In this document: positions 43,860 to 56,589 of the stretch, piece after piece
How the letters are laid out: each line of letters starts with the position of its first letter
Numbering within the stretch: the first letter of the stretch is position 1
Assembly: GCA_001414485.1 (NCBI GenBank)
Contig: LLEY01000247.1
Coordinates: forward strand, 1-64,000
Direction of reading: 5' to 3'
DNA from: Calycina herbarum
Taxonomy: Eukaryota; Ascomycota; Leotiomycetes; Helotiales; Pezizellaceae
Length of the DNA stretch: 64,000 nucleotides
Position numbers and translations under genes: made by a program
The notes under the pieces: model-generated
What the model saw: only the letters and a program-made list of their open reading frames with translations
The model's database searches: none
What the model was told of the DNA's origin: nothing

Positions 43860-45902
43860 GCTTTAATTAATATAAGAGCCTTTATAGCTTCTTTTATAAG
43901 CAACAGTTCTACTACCGTCTATTGTTCTCTAAATAAAGCTGCCTAGAGTACGTTACTATACTATCTATCTTAAGTATTTATATTAGCCTCTTTTATAAGC
44001 AACAGTTCTACTACTATCTAGGGTTCTCTAAGTGAAGCTGTCTAGAGTACGTTGCTATAGAGTCTATCTTAAGCGTTAACATCGGCCCTCTTTATAAGCA
44101 ACAGTTCTACCACCGCCTAGTATTCTTAAAGTGAAGCCGCCTAGAGTGCGTTGCTATAGTATCTACCTTAAGCGTTGATATCAGCTCTCTTTTATAAGTA
44201 ACAGTTCTACTACTATCTAGTGTCCTTCTTCTAAAGCCGCCTAGAGTACGTTGCTATAGTATCTACCTTAAGTGTTAATATCGGTCTCTTTTATAAGCAA
44301 CAGTTCTACTACCGTCTATTATTCTCTATATAAAGCCGCCTAGAGTACGTTGCTATATTATCTATCTTAAGCGTTAACATCGGCTCTCTTTATAAGTAAC
44401 AGTTCTACTACTATATAGTATTCTTCAAGTAAAGCTGCCTAGAGTATATTACTATAGTATCTATCTTAAGTATTAATATCGGCTCTCTTTATAAGCAACA
44501 GTTCTACTACTATATAGTGTTCTTTAAGTGAAGCCGCCTAGAGTATATTACTATAGTATCTATCTTAAGCGTTAACATCGGCCTCTTTTGTAAGTAACAG
44601 TTCTACTACTATCTAGTGTCCTTCTTCTAAAGCTACCTAGAGTGTGTTACTATAGTATCTATCTTAAACGTTAATATTAGCTATATAGCTAATTAATATC
44701 CTTATAAGTAGTAGCTGTCTATACTTAGAAGCCTAGTATAAAGCACTACTAGAGCTACTATTTAAGATATAGACATCCGCTTCTTTTTATATTAATAGTT
44801 CTACGATTTGAAATTCTCTATAACCTGTAGTAATAGTAACGGGAGTTCCTATATTACTTATAGAGTTTTTCTTTACGTCTATATTAAGAAGAATTATAAT
44901 TATCTTAATATACCTCTTAGTAGTAGTATAATATAATACTGTTATTTACGTAGAGTTGTTTTCCTCTATAGAAATACTACTAGTTAAAAGGCGGCGGAGT
45001 ATACTTAAAAGATTTAAATATAATAATAAGTATAAGAGTAAGATAATATAGAGGTTTCTTCTATATTTATTCTATCTATTATAGGCTCGGTTCTAGTTCT
45101 GAAATATATTCGGAGAATATTTAAATTACTAAGCTAGATTATATTATAAGACTTTATACTCTTTAGTATTTTATATATAAAAGAGAATCGAGTCCGTAGT
45201 ATAGTAAAGTAATAGATATATCTTCTTAACTTTATCAAACCTTTTTCTAGGCTAACTACTATAAGAGAGAATTATAGTATTTTATAATTCCTCTGTTTTA
45301 AAATATTTAATATAAGTTCTAAGAAGATAGTCGTAACCTTAGCTAATTTCTAAGCTAAAGATATTATCGTCTAGACTATTACTAACTATCTAAGTAAGAT
45401 ATCGTAAGCCTTTTTCTATTAAGAAGTCCTTTATAGATTAATAGATAAATTAAACTATTATTAAGAATTTCCTATTACCTAACTCGTCTTTACCTAGGCT
45501 CTAAGACTTTACTTTAATAAGGCCGTCTGAAATACTTTAAATACGACCTTATATTATATCTTTATTCTCGGCGAAGAACGTTAGATTAAAGAGGTATTCT
45601 CCGGAGTTATTAAAAGAAGTATTATCTAATATTATAGTATATCGTAGCTCTATAATAGATAGAGGTCTTATAGCGAAGTAGACCTACTATAGCAAACGTA
45701 ATATTTTTAGCTTCTACCGGTAGTTAATAACCTTTTTAATAATATATAAGCAAACCTCTTCTAGTTCTTTAAAGACTTAGTCTAATATTTTATAGATTAC
45801 TAGAGAGGTTTCGTCGTTGTTTATATAATCTACTACTATTTTAATAACTAGGAATGTCTATTAGAAAACAAACGATAATCTTCGAATTATTACCTAAGTA
45901 AA
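43860..45902 (-). pseudogene. NLR-type (NACHT winged-helix plus ankyrin repeats) gene, RIP-degraded and truncated
   Basis: Read on the minus strand through RIP stops. The upstream part carries DETSLVIYKILD*VFKELEEV, then FAIRPLSIIELRYTI, DNTSFNNSGEYLFNL, ENKDII*GRI*SISDGL and IV*FIY*SIKDFLIEKGLRYL. These match the region after the NACHT ATPase in fungal NLR proteins (RPLxxxELR..., QFIHQSxKDFL). The 3' part has about eight ankyrin repeats with period 99 bp (33 codons), anchors at 43901, 44000, 44099, 44199, 44298, 44397, 44496 and 44595, plus a further diverged one near 44770. One unit has an extra base, a frameshift. The NACHT and effector domains are missing, cut by element B1 at 45903. Such proteins act in fungal non-self recognition. 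Confidence 0.75.
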
Positions 45903-46144
45903 TATCAAGGGTTATACCCGTGGAATAAGTCTCGGAGTACTCTAGCGACGCATTCACGTAACCTCGCTTAGTAACGCATAGACGTAATAGAACCTTCGAG
46001 AGTACCGTTAGTAGAACCCTCTAGAAAGAGCTAACTAAGTATATAAGTTAGTAAGGACTCTAGCTTAGAAAGAATAATCGAATCTTCTTATATATAGACA
46101 GCCTCTATAGTTTAATTTATTAGCACTTACTATAAGCTCTAATA
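45903..46144 (+). repeat. 5' LTR of chromovirus B1 (242 bp)
   Basis: TATCAAGGGTTA...GCTCTAATA (originally TGTCAAGGG...TAACA). Equal in length to 58288-58529. Not followed by a matching target duplication on the far side. Confidence 0.93.
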
Positions 46145-49100
46145 TTAGATTCGATTCTAAAAACAACAGGCCTTTATAGTAATACTAGAATACATCGGGC
46201 TATTTTAGTAATACTAGAACATAATAGGCCTTTATAGTAATACTAGAACACATCGGGCTATTTTAGTAACACTAGAACTTAAGAGCCTTTATAGTAATAC
46301 TAGAACATATTAGGCTGTTTTAGTAATACTAGAACACATCGGGCCTTTATAGTAATACTAGAACTTATAAGCTATTTCATAGCATTTATAGAACTTATAA
46401 ACAATAGAAGAACTATAAGAAGGCGGTATACTAAATCAGCTACCTACCTAGTTCCTATAGTATATTTAAGAGTAGTAGAATCAGTTAATATCTACCTAAG
46501 AGGACGATTATCTACGGATTATGAACGAGTAAAAGAAGGATAAGGAAGCTCGCTTATAGATAGTCTATAATAATAATAAACCTAGGAAATCTCTTCCTCT
46601 ACTACTGGAATTCTACAGAGACTTGGATAAGCTAGAAGCTTAGTTATAATAAGCATAAGCTAAAATCGAAGTTAACTACTATAGATATACTAAATATATT
46701 AAGTTTTAGGCACTTAATAGATCTCTATAAGATAAGGCGCTCCGTAGAATAGAAGTATAGGTATAGGAACAGAGCAAGCTAGAGCTAGCTAATAGTAGTG
46801 ATTTCTTAGATTAAGTAGAGTTTATATTTAAAGACCTATAAGCTAAGGAAAGAGCGTAACGAAAGCTGGAATCCTTCTACCAGAGCTTAAGACCATTTCT
46901 AGAGGTCTTTACAGAATAGTAAGCCCTGCTTATAGAGTCTAGAGGAGGATCTTAGCTAGATAACGTAAAGAAGGTGTCTCTTAACCGAATCCTTAGCAAC
47001 GAGTTAGTTAAGGTAATAATCACAGTTCCTTCTTAACCTAACTTCAAGTCTTACTACTCTATTATTAAAGAAATAGACAACTGCTTAAAGGCTTATAAAG
47101 CTTAAACATTAAGATCTAGGGCCTAGACTCTCCTAGAAACACTATAGACCTCTTAGAAACGCTCGACGGATACTATATAGTAGATAACGAGCGGTAATAT
47201 CGCTAATAGACTGAAAGTCACCTGTAAGGTATCTATAGAGAGCATAGATTAGGAACCAGCACCTGCTAAAGTCTTAACAACTAGTACTAAGCATGCTAAA
47301 TAGGTGTCCTAGGAAGAACAAAGCAACCGTGCTTATACTAGTCGCTGTCTTCGCTATAGAGCTACTAGTTATTTTGTTTAAGAATGTCTATATAGACTAC
47401 TAAGGCAACCTATAATAGCGGATTCGGTCTATAAACAGAAGGTAGAGGTTAAGGAGGTAGCGCTAGAATTAGAAGAAGAAGACGGTAATATCTTCTTAGA
47501 TTCGGAAAACTAGTAGCTTCTATTAGAAAGCGTAGGCAGGGGCGACGAAGGGAGTTATTAGTAATAGACACTTAAAGACATTTTAAGTAGGAATATATAG
47601 ACAAAAAACCTCTTCTTATATCGGCTTTAGTAAATAGAGTAGCTACTTTATAAGCCTTAGTAGATTCAAAGTATTTAGTCTATAGAATTATTTTAGACTA
47701 TTTTATCCGTCGTTATCAGCTCTCTTATATATAAATTATACTAAGGTATTTACAGTTAGTAGAAGGAGTATTAGAGGATACTATATCCTAAGTAGTATCT
47801 TTTAGTATAGATATTAGAGGCTACTAGCAGAAACGGGTTTATACTTACATAGTCTCTAAGATCGAGAGCTATAAAATAATTCTAGGAAAATCTTAGTTAA
47901 GAAAAGAGCAAGCTTTACTTAACACTACTAAGGGATACTTACTCTTCTAAGACTCTAGGTTAGAAGTTTATAATAAGCTAGAAAAGTCTTACTCCTATAA
48001 GCAAGTAAGTATAGCTATCTTCTACTTTCTTATAAATTATAAACGTAAGCTATAAGTTTTCTTAACTAGCCTCGTAGATATTAGTAAAGCGTTAGTAGAG
48101 AAGAAGTATATAAACCCGCGAACAAAGCTGCCTAGCTAGATCGGTCTAGAATTCTACCTAGCTTTTAATAGAAAAGAAGCAAATAAGTTACTAGTATACT
48201 AATAAGGAATTGATTATAGTATTAAGCTTTTATAAATAGACAGCGGATCTAAGAAGACAGTCCTATAAAGGCCACTCTATAATATATTATAGAACGAGCT
48301 ATTAGTACTCTATAAAACCTTAACAGAGCTACTAGATAAGGAATTCATTCGAGTAAGTAACTCTCTAGCAGCTACGCTAGTACTCTTCGTATAGAAGCTA
48401 GGAGAGAGCCTACAGTTCTATTATAACTACTAAGTACTAAATAAGTTAACCTATAAAGACTGCTATCTATTACTATTAATCTAAGAGATACTTAACTAGA
48501 TTGGAAAAGCAAAGTAGTTTATAAAAATAAATATTATTACTATATTTTATAAGATACAAATTAAAGAGAGAGACGAGTAGAAAACGGCTTTCTAGACACG
48601 CTTTAGGCTTTTTAAATAGCTTATTACCTCTTTTAGGCTTATAAATACTCTTAGCACTTTCTAGCGATATATTAATTATATACTTTAAGAGTTCTTAGAC
48701 AACTTTATCTTAGTATATATCGACGATGTCTTAGTCTTTATAGACAGCACCTATAACTAGCACTGTAAGCATATCTATAAAGTAATATAAAGGCTTTAAA
48801 ATACTAGGCTATAGCTTAATATTAATAAGTACGAATTTAAAGTATAGTCTACAAAGTATCTTAGGTTTATTATAGAAGTAGAGAAAGGTTTATAAATAGA
48901 CCTAGTTAAAATACAGGCTATTATAGATTAGAAAGCACTAATAATAGCAAAAGGCGTTCTTAGCTTCCTAGGATTTACGAATTTCTATCGACGGTTTATT
49001 AAGGACTTTTTATAGATTATAACTCCTCTTTATAAACTCGTTAAAAAGGATATATCCTTCTAATAAACAGACGAAGCAAATAGAGCCTTCGAACAGTTAA

Positions 49101-49488
49101 AGCAGGCCTTTATAGAGGCTCTAGTACTGGCTTAGTTTAACCTAGATTACGAGACAGTCCTAGAGATAGACTCCTCTAGATATTACTTAAGAGACATACT
49201 CTCTTAAGTAAAGAATAGCGTCTTATAGCCCGTAGCCTTCTTCTTAAAAAAACACGTACCTACTAAATATAATTACCTAATATATAATAAAGAGTTGTTA
49301 GCTATTATTCGTTATCTTAAGAAATAGAAAGTAGAGTTAAAAAGTATTAAGCAGTTTATAGTACTTATAGATTATAAGAATCTTAAGTACTTTATAACAG
49401 TCTATAAACTATCTAAAAGACAAATATAGTAGTAGTTAGTACTTAGTAAGTTTAATCTAATAATCTAATACTACCTAGGTAAAGAGAG
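46145..49488 (+). mobile_element. Chromovirus B1, left internal part: Gag, protease, RT, RNase H
   Basis: Gag ATG at 46521 (MNE*KKDKEARL). The zinc knuckle at 47346-47387 reads C-L-R-Y-(4)-Y-(4)-C, so its first and last Cys survive. Protease lies at about 47640-47760. RT at about 48250-48800 keeps an intact YIDD catalytic motif at 48716-48727. GVLSFLGFTNFYRRF is uninterrupted near 48950-49000, and RNase H follows to 49488. B1 is visibly less mutated than the A copies but still has stops at Gln/Trp codons. Ends in GAGAG (49484-49488), where A5 is inserted. Confidence 0.9.
46170..46372 (+). repeat. 29-bp tandem repeat in the B1 leader, about seven units
   Basis: Units alternate GCCTTTATAGTAATACTAGA and GCTATTTTAGTAACACTAGA followed by ACACATCGG or ACTTAAGA-type ends. 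They lie in the untranslated leader between LTR and Gag. Confidence 0.85.
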
Positions 49489-49747
49489 TATAACGAAACT
49501 CAAACGAACTAAACAAAGGTGACTAAGTCTCGAAGGTTAGTATATAGGTAAGAAGTACAGATGCGCCGGGTTGTTTACTTAGAAGTGAACTCGTTACTTA
49601 TATTAATCTTATTATCTTGTTTAATATCTTTGATATAAGTAACGAGTTCACTTCTAAGTAAACAACCCGGCGTATCTGTACTTCTTACCTATATACTAAC
49701 CTTCGAGACTTAGTTACCTTTATTTAGTTTATTTAAGTTTCGTTATA
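49489..49747. repeat. 115-bp inverted repeat replacing the A5 5' LTR
   Basis: Left arm 49489-49603 (TATAACGAAACTCAAACG...ACTTATAT) is the reverse complement of the right arm 49633-49747 (ATATAAGTAACG...TTTCGTTATA). A 29-nt loop lies between (49604-49632). The right arm and loop match the 3' part of the 3' LTR. U3 and most of R are absent. Confidence 0.93.
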
Positions 49748-52700
49748 CTTTAAGCACCTACTTAGAAGTTTAGTCGCTATAGCTCTAGCAACCCCCGCTG
49801 TAGTAGCTAGCTTAAATACTAGTCGAGTCAACGTTGTAGAAACATCTAGAAGTATAACTAGAAGAACACCTACTAGTATATAGTTAACTAGGAACGACGA
49901 TAATGTTAGTATACTAGACGTACCCGAGCCTTATAAGGTTAAAGTACTTAAGTCTATTAAAGTTAAGATATCTAATACGTATTATAAGAAGCGAAAGGAA
50001 CTTAACTTATTCCTTCTCTAGATAAATATCTACTTTAACTTTAACTCTAATAAGTTTAAAAGCAACTATAACTTATAAACTATCTTTACTATCTCCTATC
50101 TTAGAGGATTAATATTAAAATAAGCTTAGCTATACTTAGAGGACTTCTTTAAGAATAAGAATAAAGACAGAAAGATAGAATTAACTAAGATTATATTTAA
50201 ATCTTAAAGAGGATTTAAGACAACTATTAAGAAAGTTTTTAAAGACTTTAATATAATCTAAACAGCTATATATAAGCTTTTAGAGTTATACTAGGCTAGA
50301 TTAGTAATAGATTACGCTAATAAATTCTAATGTTATAGGACGAAGTTAAGATAGGATACTATTACTCTTATAGAACTCTTCTATAGAGGTTTAAAGATAT
50401 ATATCTATAAGGAAATAGCTAAGTAGAATATATAATTCTTAACTATTATAGGTATAATTAAGGAAGTTATCTAGCTAGACAACTGCTTATATAAATTTAG
50501 AAAAAGTAATCTTAGATATAGAGAAAAGAGTAAAGAGTTAGGAAAGTAGAAGCACTCTTATACTAGTAAATATAGTAAGAAGGTAAACGCTATATAGAAG
50601 AAAACCTTTCTAAAGAAAGGAGGACTTTCTTAGAAGAAGTGAAATTATTAATATAAGTAGAACTTATGTTATAACTATAGTCTTCTAGGTTATAGAGTAA
50701 ATAAGTATAGTAAGAAGAAAGACTCTAAGAGAAAGAAATAAATCAATACTACTATTTAATAATAAGTAGCTTTAACTAACTATATTAAACTTATAAATAA
50801 GAAGCTCAAAGTATAAGGATATAGAACCTAGATTAAAAATAATAAAGAAATTAGTAGTATATAAAATACTAATAATAATAGAGACCTACTCTTTAAAGAA
50901 TATTATAATATATAATTAGTAATAGAATCTAAGTAACCTTATTAAGTAGAATACGAATTACTACTATTAACTAGTTCTTTAGAGACATCGGATTTATCTT
51001 CTAGTTTAGAAAGATAAATAAAGAATAAAGATCTTAAAGTTAGAGAAACTTAGGCTTTCCTTAGAACCTTTAAATAAGGAAATTAATAGATATATATCGA
51101 CAACTAGAAATTAGACTTCTAGAGTCCTTATATAATATAAGGGGTTAACCTAACTATCTTAATAACGTATATAGTTATAAGTAATAACTTTAAAATAATA
51201 ACTCTAGTTAGTCTAATTACTAAACAGAAAACTATTAAGGAAAAGGAACTAGAACGAAAACGTTAACTAGTTAAAAAACCTAGCTACTCTAAAGTAGAGG
51301 ATATATAGAGAATATATAATATCTTAAATAAGAATAGTATATAGATATAGCAAGTTCTAATAGGATTTATAGAATAAATTAAAACCTCTTTCCTTAAAAC
51401 ACTACTTAAAGATATTATACTAAAGGAATTTAAGTAATATATTATAGTTATATTAATTAGAAATAATAAGCTAGTATTTAGAAAATATAACTTATAACAA
51501 CTATTTAGTATACTATTCTAGGAACGAAGAGAACTCGATATAACTAGATAAGCTAAAACGAAACCTAAAGAATTATACTATCTATTAATAAGAGAACTAT
51601 AGTTTATAGAAACAGTTTAAGAAATAATAATATAATAGATATAATATAAACTAAGTCTAACCTTAGATTAGTTATTATAGAAGCGATTTAAAGGAGTATT
51701 ACTAGAGTCTACTAGAATAGTAGAATATTATTAAATATATAAAGTAGTATTATTAGATAAAGAAGAAGTAGTATTCTTTTTATAGTCTTAGATTTAAGCT
51801 ATTAGAGAAAAGAATTTAAAAGACTATATATTTAAGGTTTATTATATAAAACTAGATATAAGTATACTAGAGGCTACTTTAGATTATCTATATATAGGAG
51901 AACTATAGTCTATAAAAGCTATTTTAGAAACTAATTATAAATAGATCTAATATAATTATAAATAAATACTAAAACGATTTATAAGAGAAATCTCTAAAAC
52001 TATAAGAATCGTAGAATATAGACTAGTATATAAAGTAGTATATACTAATAAGAAAAGAGTAAGATTCTTTCTATAGTATAAGGATAAGGAAAGAAAGAAT
52101 TATAACTAAGAAAATCGATCTTTCGAAGTCTAATATATTAAAGTAAAGTTAAATACTACTTTAGAAGAAAGATAGTTAATAGTAACTATAGAAATATAAG
52201 GAAAAAAGTTATAAGTTATAATAGACTTAGGAGTAATAAGTAACTTTATTTCCTTAATAGCTTAAGAGAAGCTAAACATTCTAATTAAAGGAATAAGACT
52301 ATACTAATTAAAGATAGTTAATAGAATAGATATTATATATTAAAATAGAATTATTAATTAGTAAACTATTCTAATAAAAGTTAATATTAAAAGATATTAT
52401 TTAGATATATAATTTAATATTATTAAAATAGAAAGTAAGGAAGTAATATTTAGTATACTATAGATTTAAGAATATAATCTAGAAATCGATTAAAAGGATA
52501 GAATAATAACCTTTAGTTAATATAAATATAAGAGTTCGTATTTATAACTTTAAGACTAGAACAAGGTTAGTACTACCTCTTCTAAAGTACTAGAACACCT
52601 TACCTAAGGTCCTCCATAGGTTAGTAAGAAAGTTAATAACAAAATACCTATATAGTATAAAGAATTTAAAGCTTTATTTAAAAACTTAGAAGACTTATAA

Positions 52701-55489
52701 GCCTTACTAAAACATTACTTATAGGATTATAAGATTAAATTAAAAGAGAGTTATTACTTCTTAAAACAGAAGCTTTAGTTATATAACTAGAAAAGCTTAT
52801 AAAGAATAGAAAGTTATATAAAAGAAGATATTAAGAGATATATTAAAAGATCTAAGTTATTAATTATCTTAAATATACTTATTATTAAGAAAAAAGACGA
52901 TCTAGATAGAAGAGTATATATTAATTACTAAGAAGTAAATTATACTATAGTTAAAGACGCTTATCCGCTAATACCTAGCTAATACTTATAGAATAAGTTA
53001 GATAAGGTATTACGATTTATAAAACTAGATTAATAAAATACTTATAAACTTATATAAATAAAAGTTAAGAATAAATAGAAGATAGTATTTACCTTACTAT
53101 TAGGCTTTTATAAATATATAGTTATACTATTTAGACTATATAATATACTAGCTATATATTAAAAATAAAATAATAATATTCTAAGGGATCTTTTAAAAGT
53201 AATAGTAATTTATTACCTAGATAATATTCTAATCTTCTTAAAAAAAGAAAAAGAATATAAGAGATATATTAAGAAAGTTTTATAATAACTTATAAAAGTA
53301 AACTCTTAGTTAAAACTCTTAAAATACAAGTTTAAAGTAACTTAGACACTTTTCTTAAAATAGGTATTTAGCTTAGAAAAAATAGAAATAGATCTAGTAA
53401 AAATCTAAGACATCTTAAACTAGAAATTACTAAAGAATATAAAAGATATATAGTCCTTTTTTAAATTTATAAACTTTTACTATCTATTTATATAAGACTA
53501 TATAAAGATTACTAAACTAATAATAGTACTAGTTAAGAAAGCTATTAGGTTTATATAAAATAAATAAGTAGAGAATACTTTTTAGAAAATTAAAGTAAAG
53601 TTTATAGAAAAGCCTATTCTATATAATTTTAATATAAATAAACCTAGTATAATTAAAATAGACGCCTTAGATATAGTAGTAGGTATAGTTTATCTATAAC
53701 TAAATAATAAAAGAAAACTTATACCTATTATATATTATTCTAAAATATTTAACCTAGTATAGTAAAATTATAATATCTTTAATAAGGAACTACTTATTAT
53801 AGTATTAGCTTTAGAATATTAGAGGATTTATTTATAGTTAGTAAAATACCTAGTTATAGTTTTATCTAACTACGAGAACTTTAGAACATTTACAACTACT
53901 AAGGAACTTATAATAAGACGATTAGCTAAATAGTTAAAGATATTAGAAGGATTTAACATCGTTATTTAGTATATAAAAGGAACGTTAAATACTTAAGCTA
54001 ATACTCTTAGCTAGAAACCTAGATATAAGAGAAATAAGGAGTATAAGAAGATTATAATTCTCAAAGCTCTTAAGAATAGAGACTTAGTATCTACTATATA
54101 TAAGATAGTAGTAATAAATAATATCTAGATAGATAAAATTTAAAATATATATAAAAGTTATAACTAATATATAAAAAGGAAATTATAGGTTTCTAGCTTA
54201 TATATAAAGGAGTTTATATAAGAATACTATACTATACCTGCTTACGAATACTAAGGAATTCGTAGAACCCTCTAAAAATAAGATAATATTACTATATTAA
54301 TTAGTTATCTATAATAGTTAAAGAAGTAATAGTAGAATATAATACCTATACTAGGAATAAGGCTTCCTACTATACTTCTTATAAACAGATAAACACTACT
54401 CTTATACTATAAATACCTTAGAAATTAATATCTATAGATTTTATTATTAAATTACTAAAATCTAAAGATCTAATAATAAGAGTTAAATATAATATAATCC
54501 TAGTTATTATAGAATAACTTATAAAGTATATAATTCTAATAGTATATATAGAGTTAAGTATAGCTAAGGAATTAGTATTTATATTCCTTAGAGAAGTAGT
54601 CTTAAGATATAAACTACCTAAAGAAATACTCTTAGATAAAGATAAGCTCTTTACCTTAAAATTTTAGATCGCTCTTATAAAACGATTAAGTATAAAAAGA
54701 AAGCTTTCTATAACTTTCTACTCTTAAATAAATAGAGGAAACGAAAAGATAAATCAAGTAGTTAAAATATACCTTTATTATTATATAAACTACTAGTAAG
54801 ACAACTAAGTAGAACTACTACCTTTAGTATAGTTTACTTATAATAGTTTAGTAATAGAAATAACACTTATTACACTATTCTATACTAATTTTAAGTATAA
54901 ATTAATAGTATATCAAGAACTACTATCTATAACTATTAATAACTAACTTACTTATATTTATATCTTAAAAATTAAGAGTCTATATAAGGAACTTATAAAG
55001 GACTTATAATTTATAGTAGAAAGAAACATATACTACTATAATAAACAACGTAGTTAGAAGCTAATATTAAAAAAGAGGGATAAAGTCTACTTAGTATAAA
55101 AGAATATTAATATAAAAAGACTAAGTAATAAACTAGATTATAAAAAACTTAGACTATTTAAAATTAAATAAGTTAAGAGACTTTTAAATTATAAATTAGT
55201 ACTACTAAAGATAATAAACATCTACCTAGTATTCTATATATCCTTACTTAAACTAATACTACTAGGAGCACTACTAGCTCTACTTATAGAAATTCAACTA
55301 GTTAATCTAAATACTAAATATAAAGTTAAAAGGATTCTTAACTATAAGATTATTAAAAGTAAGATTAAGTATTTAATTAAATAGTTAGATTACCTATACT
55401 TAAAAAATATATAAGAACTAAAAAGCAACCTTAACCGTTGCTTAAAGGAACTTTAGGAGTTCTATTATTAAAACCTAAAGTTATCTATA

Positions 55490-55961
55490 TCTTATAATTA
55501 AGAGGAAAGGATTCTAGAAAGGCAGGGTTAAGAGACGGTTCAAAGGCAGAGTCGGAGGTAGAAAGGGTAGCTAGTCTAGCAGCCTCTTCCTCTCTATACT
55601 CCTTCTCTTTCTGTCTTTCTCTATCTTTTCTCTCTTCCTTCTCTTTCTCCTCTAGCTTAGCTATAGAATTTAAACTAGACTAAATTAGCTGCTATTCTCG
55701 CTTATCGAGTTAGTACTAAAGTTTTCGTAAACGAAGAACCTTAGTAGCCGCTTCTTATTAGGACTACTAGGCCCGTTCTTCTTCGTCCCTTAGTTTTCGT
55801 CGTTACTAGTCGATTAAGAACTAGTTAGAAAGTAAGAGTATTTAATATTATAACTTAATATTATAAGATTTCTTCTACTTTATATACTTAGAATATTTAT
55901 TAACTTCTAAGGCCGAAGCTATAGCTATACATCTTCGTCTAGAACGTTTATATCGAGTATA
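55490..55961 (-). pseudogene. Antisense Zn2Cys6-like gene of A5
   Basis: Antisense to pol as in A2-A4. The cluster is at 55961-55863, spacing x2-x6-x11-x2-x6 (33 codons), which is exactly within the classical fungal Zn(II)2Cys6 rule (x2, x6, 5-12, x2, 6-8). The third position is still Cys; the rest read Tyr (TAT). Arg/Lys lie between positions 2 and 3 as in DNA-contacting zinc clusters. A Glu/Lys-rich helix follows (about 55560-55800). Stops fit Gln/Trp. Confidence 0.65.
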
Positions 55962-56133
55962 AGGAGCTATCTCTTTACTAGATTTATTAATATACTTTAT
56001 AAGTTTAATCTAGCGTTTATATTTAGAAGTATAAGTAGTATTTATATTAAAACTAGAAGAGCTAACAGCTCTTTAACGATATTTCTTAGGCTATACTTAA
56101 GTATAGGGACACGCTAGTCTAAGAAGAGGATAG

Positions 56134-56589
56134 TGTTATAAATCACGTTTTATATAATAAGTAGTCTAGATAGTATTCTAATAGGATAAGGTATAATGTC
56201 TAAGAAATAGAAGGTAATATAAGAGAGAATCTATAATATAGAAAGAGTATTTAGGAATTCTAGGATCTTACTATTAGAAGTCGGTTATAATTACGTAACT
56301 AGGAAGGGTAAGCGACATAGCCGATAAGTCGACTATGTTAGCTATAGTCGACCAGATCGACTATAGCAGTACGAGGATACGAAGGTTCTATATAAGACTA
56401 GCACGTCTGCTATTAGATAAGAGCTTCGTACTTAACTTTAGTTATTAATCTTATTATCTTGTTTAATATCTTTAATATAAGTAACGAGTTTACTTCTAAG
56501 TAAACAACCCGGCATATCTATACTTCTTACTTATATACTAACCTTCGAGACTTAGTTACCTTTGTTTAGTTCGTTTGAGTTTCGTTATA
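56134..56589 (+). repeat. 3' LTR of A5 (456 bp)
   Basis: TGTTATAAATCACG...GTTTCGTTATA. Preceded by polypurine tract AAGAAGAGGATAG (56121-56133). U3 carries the inverted repeat GCTATAGTCGA/TCGACTATAGC at 56341-56367. Confidence 0.94.

Larger units (their letters stand above)
49489..56589 (+). mobile_element. Chromovirus A5 with a palindromic left end, inserted into B1
   Basis: Family A element flanked by a perfect duplication GAGAG (49484-49488, 56590-56594). Leader, Gag, protease (reads DLGV), RT with YLDN (about 53213-53230), RNase H, integrase and chromodomain (about 55315-55430) are present with many stops. The 3' LTR at 56134-56589 is normal (456 bp). The 5' LTR is not: it consists of the terminal 115 bp of an LTR inverted, then a 29-nt loop and the terminal 115 bp in the normal orientation. 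Both outer ends of the element therefore carry the same LTR terminus. Confidence 0.9.

Noticed and set aside
43870..44700. Eight near-identical ~99-bp units considered as a CRISPR array or satellite
   Set aside because: Units are contiguous without spacers and translate as 33-residue ankyrin repeats on the minus strand.
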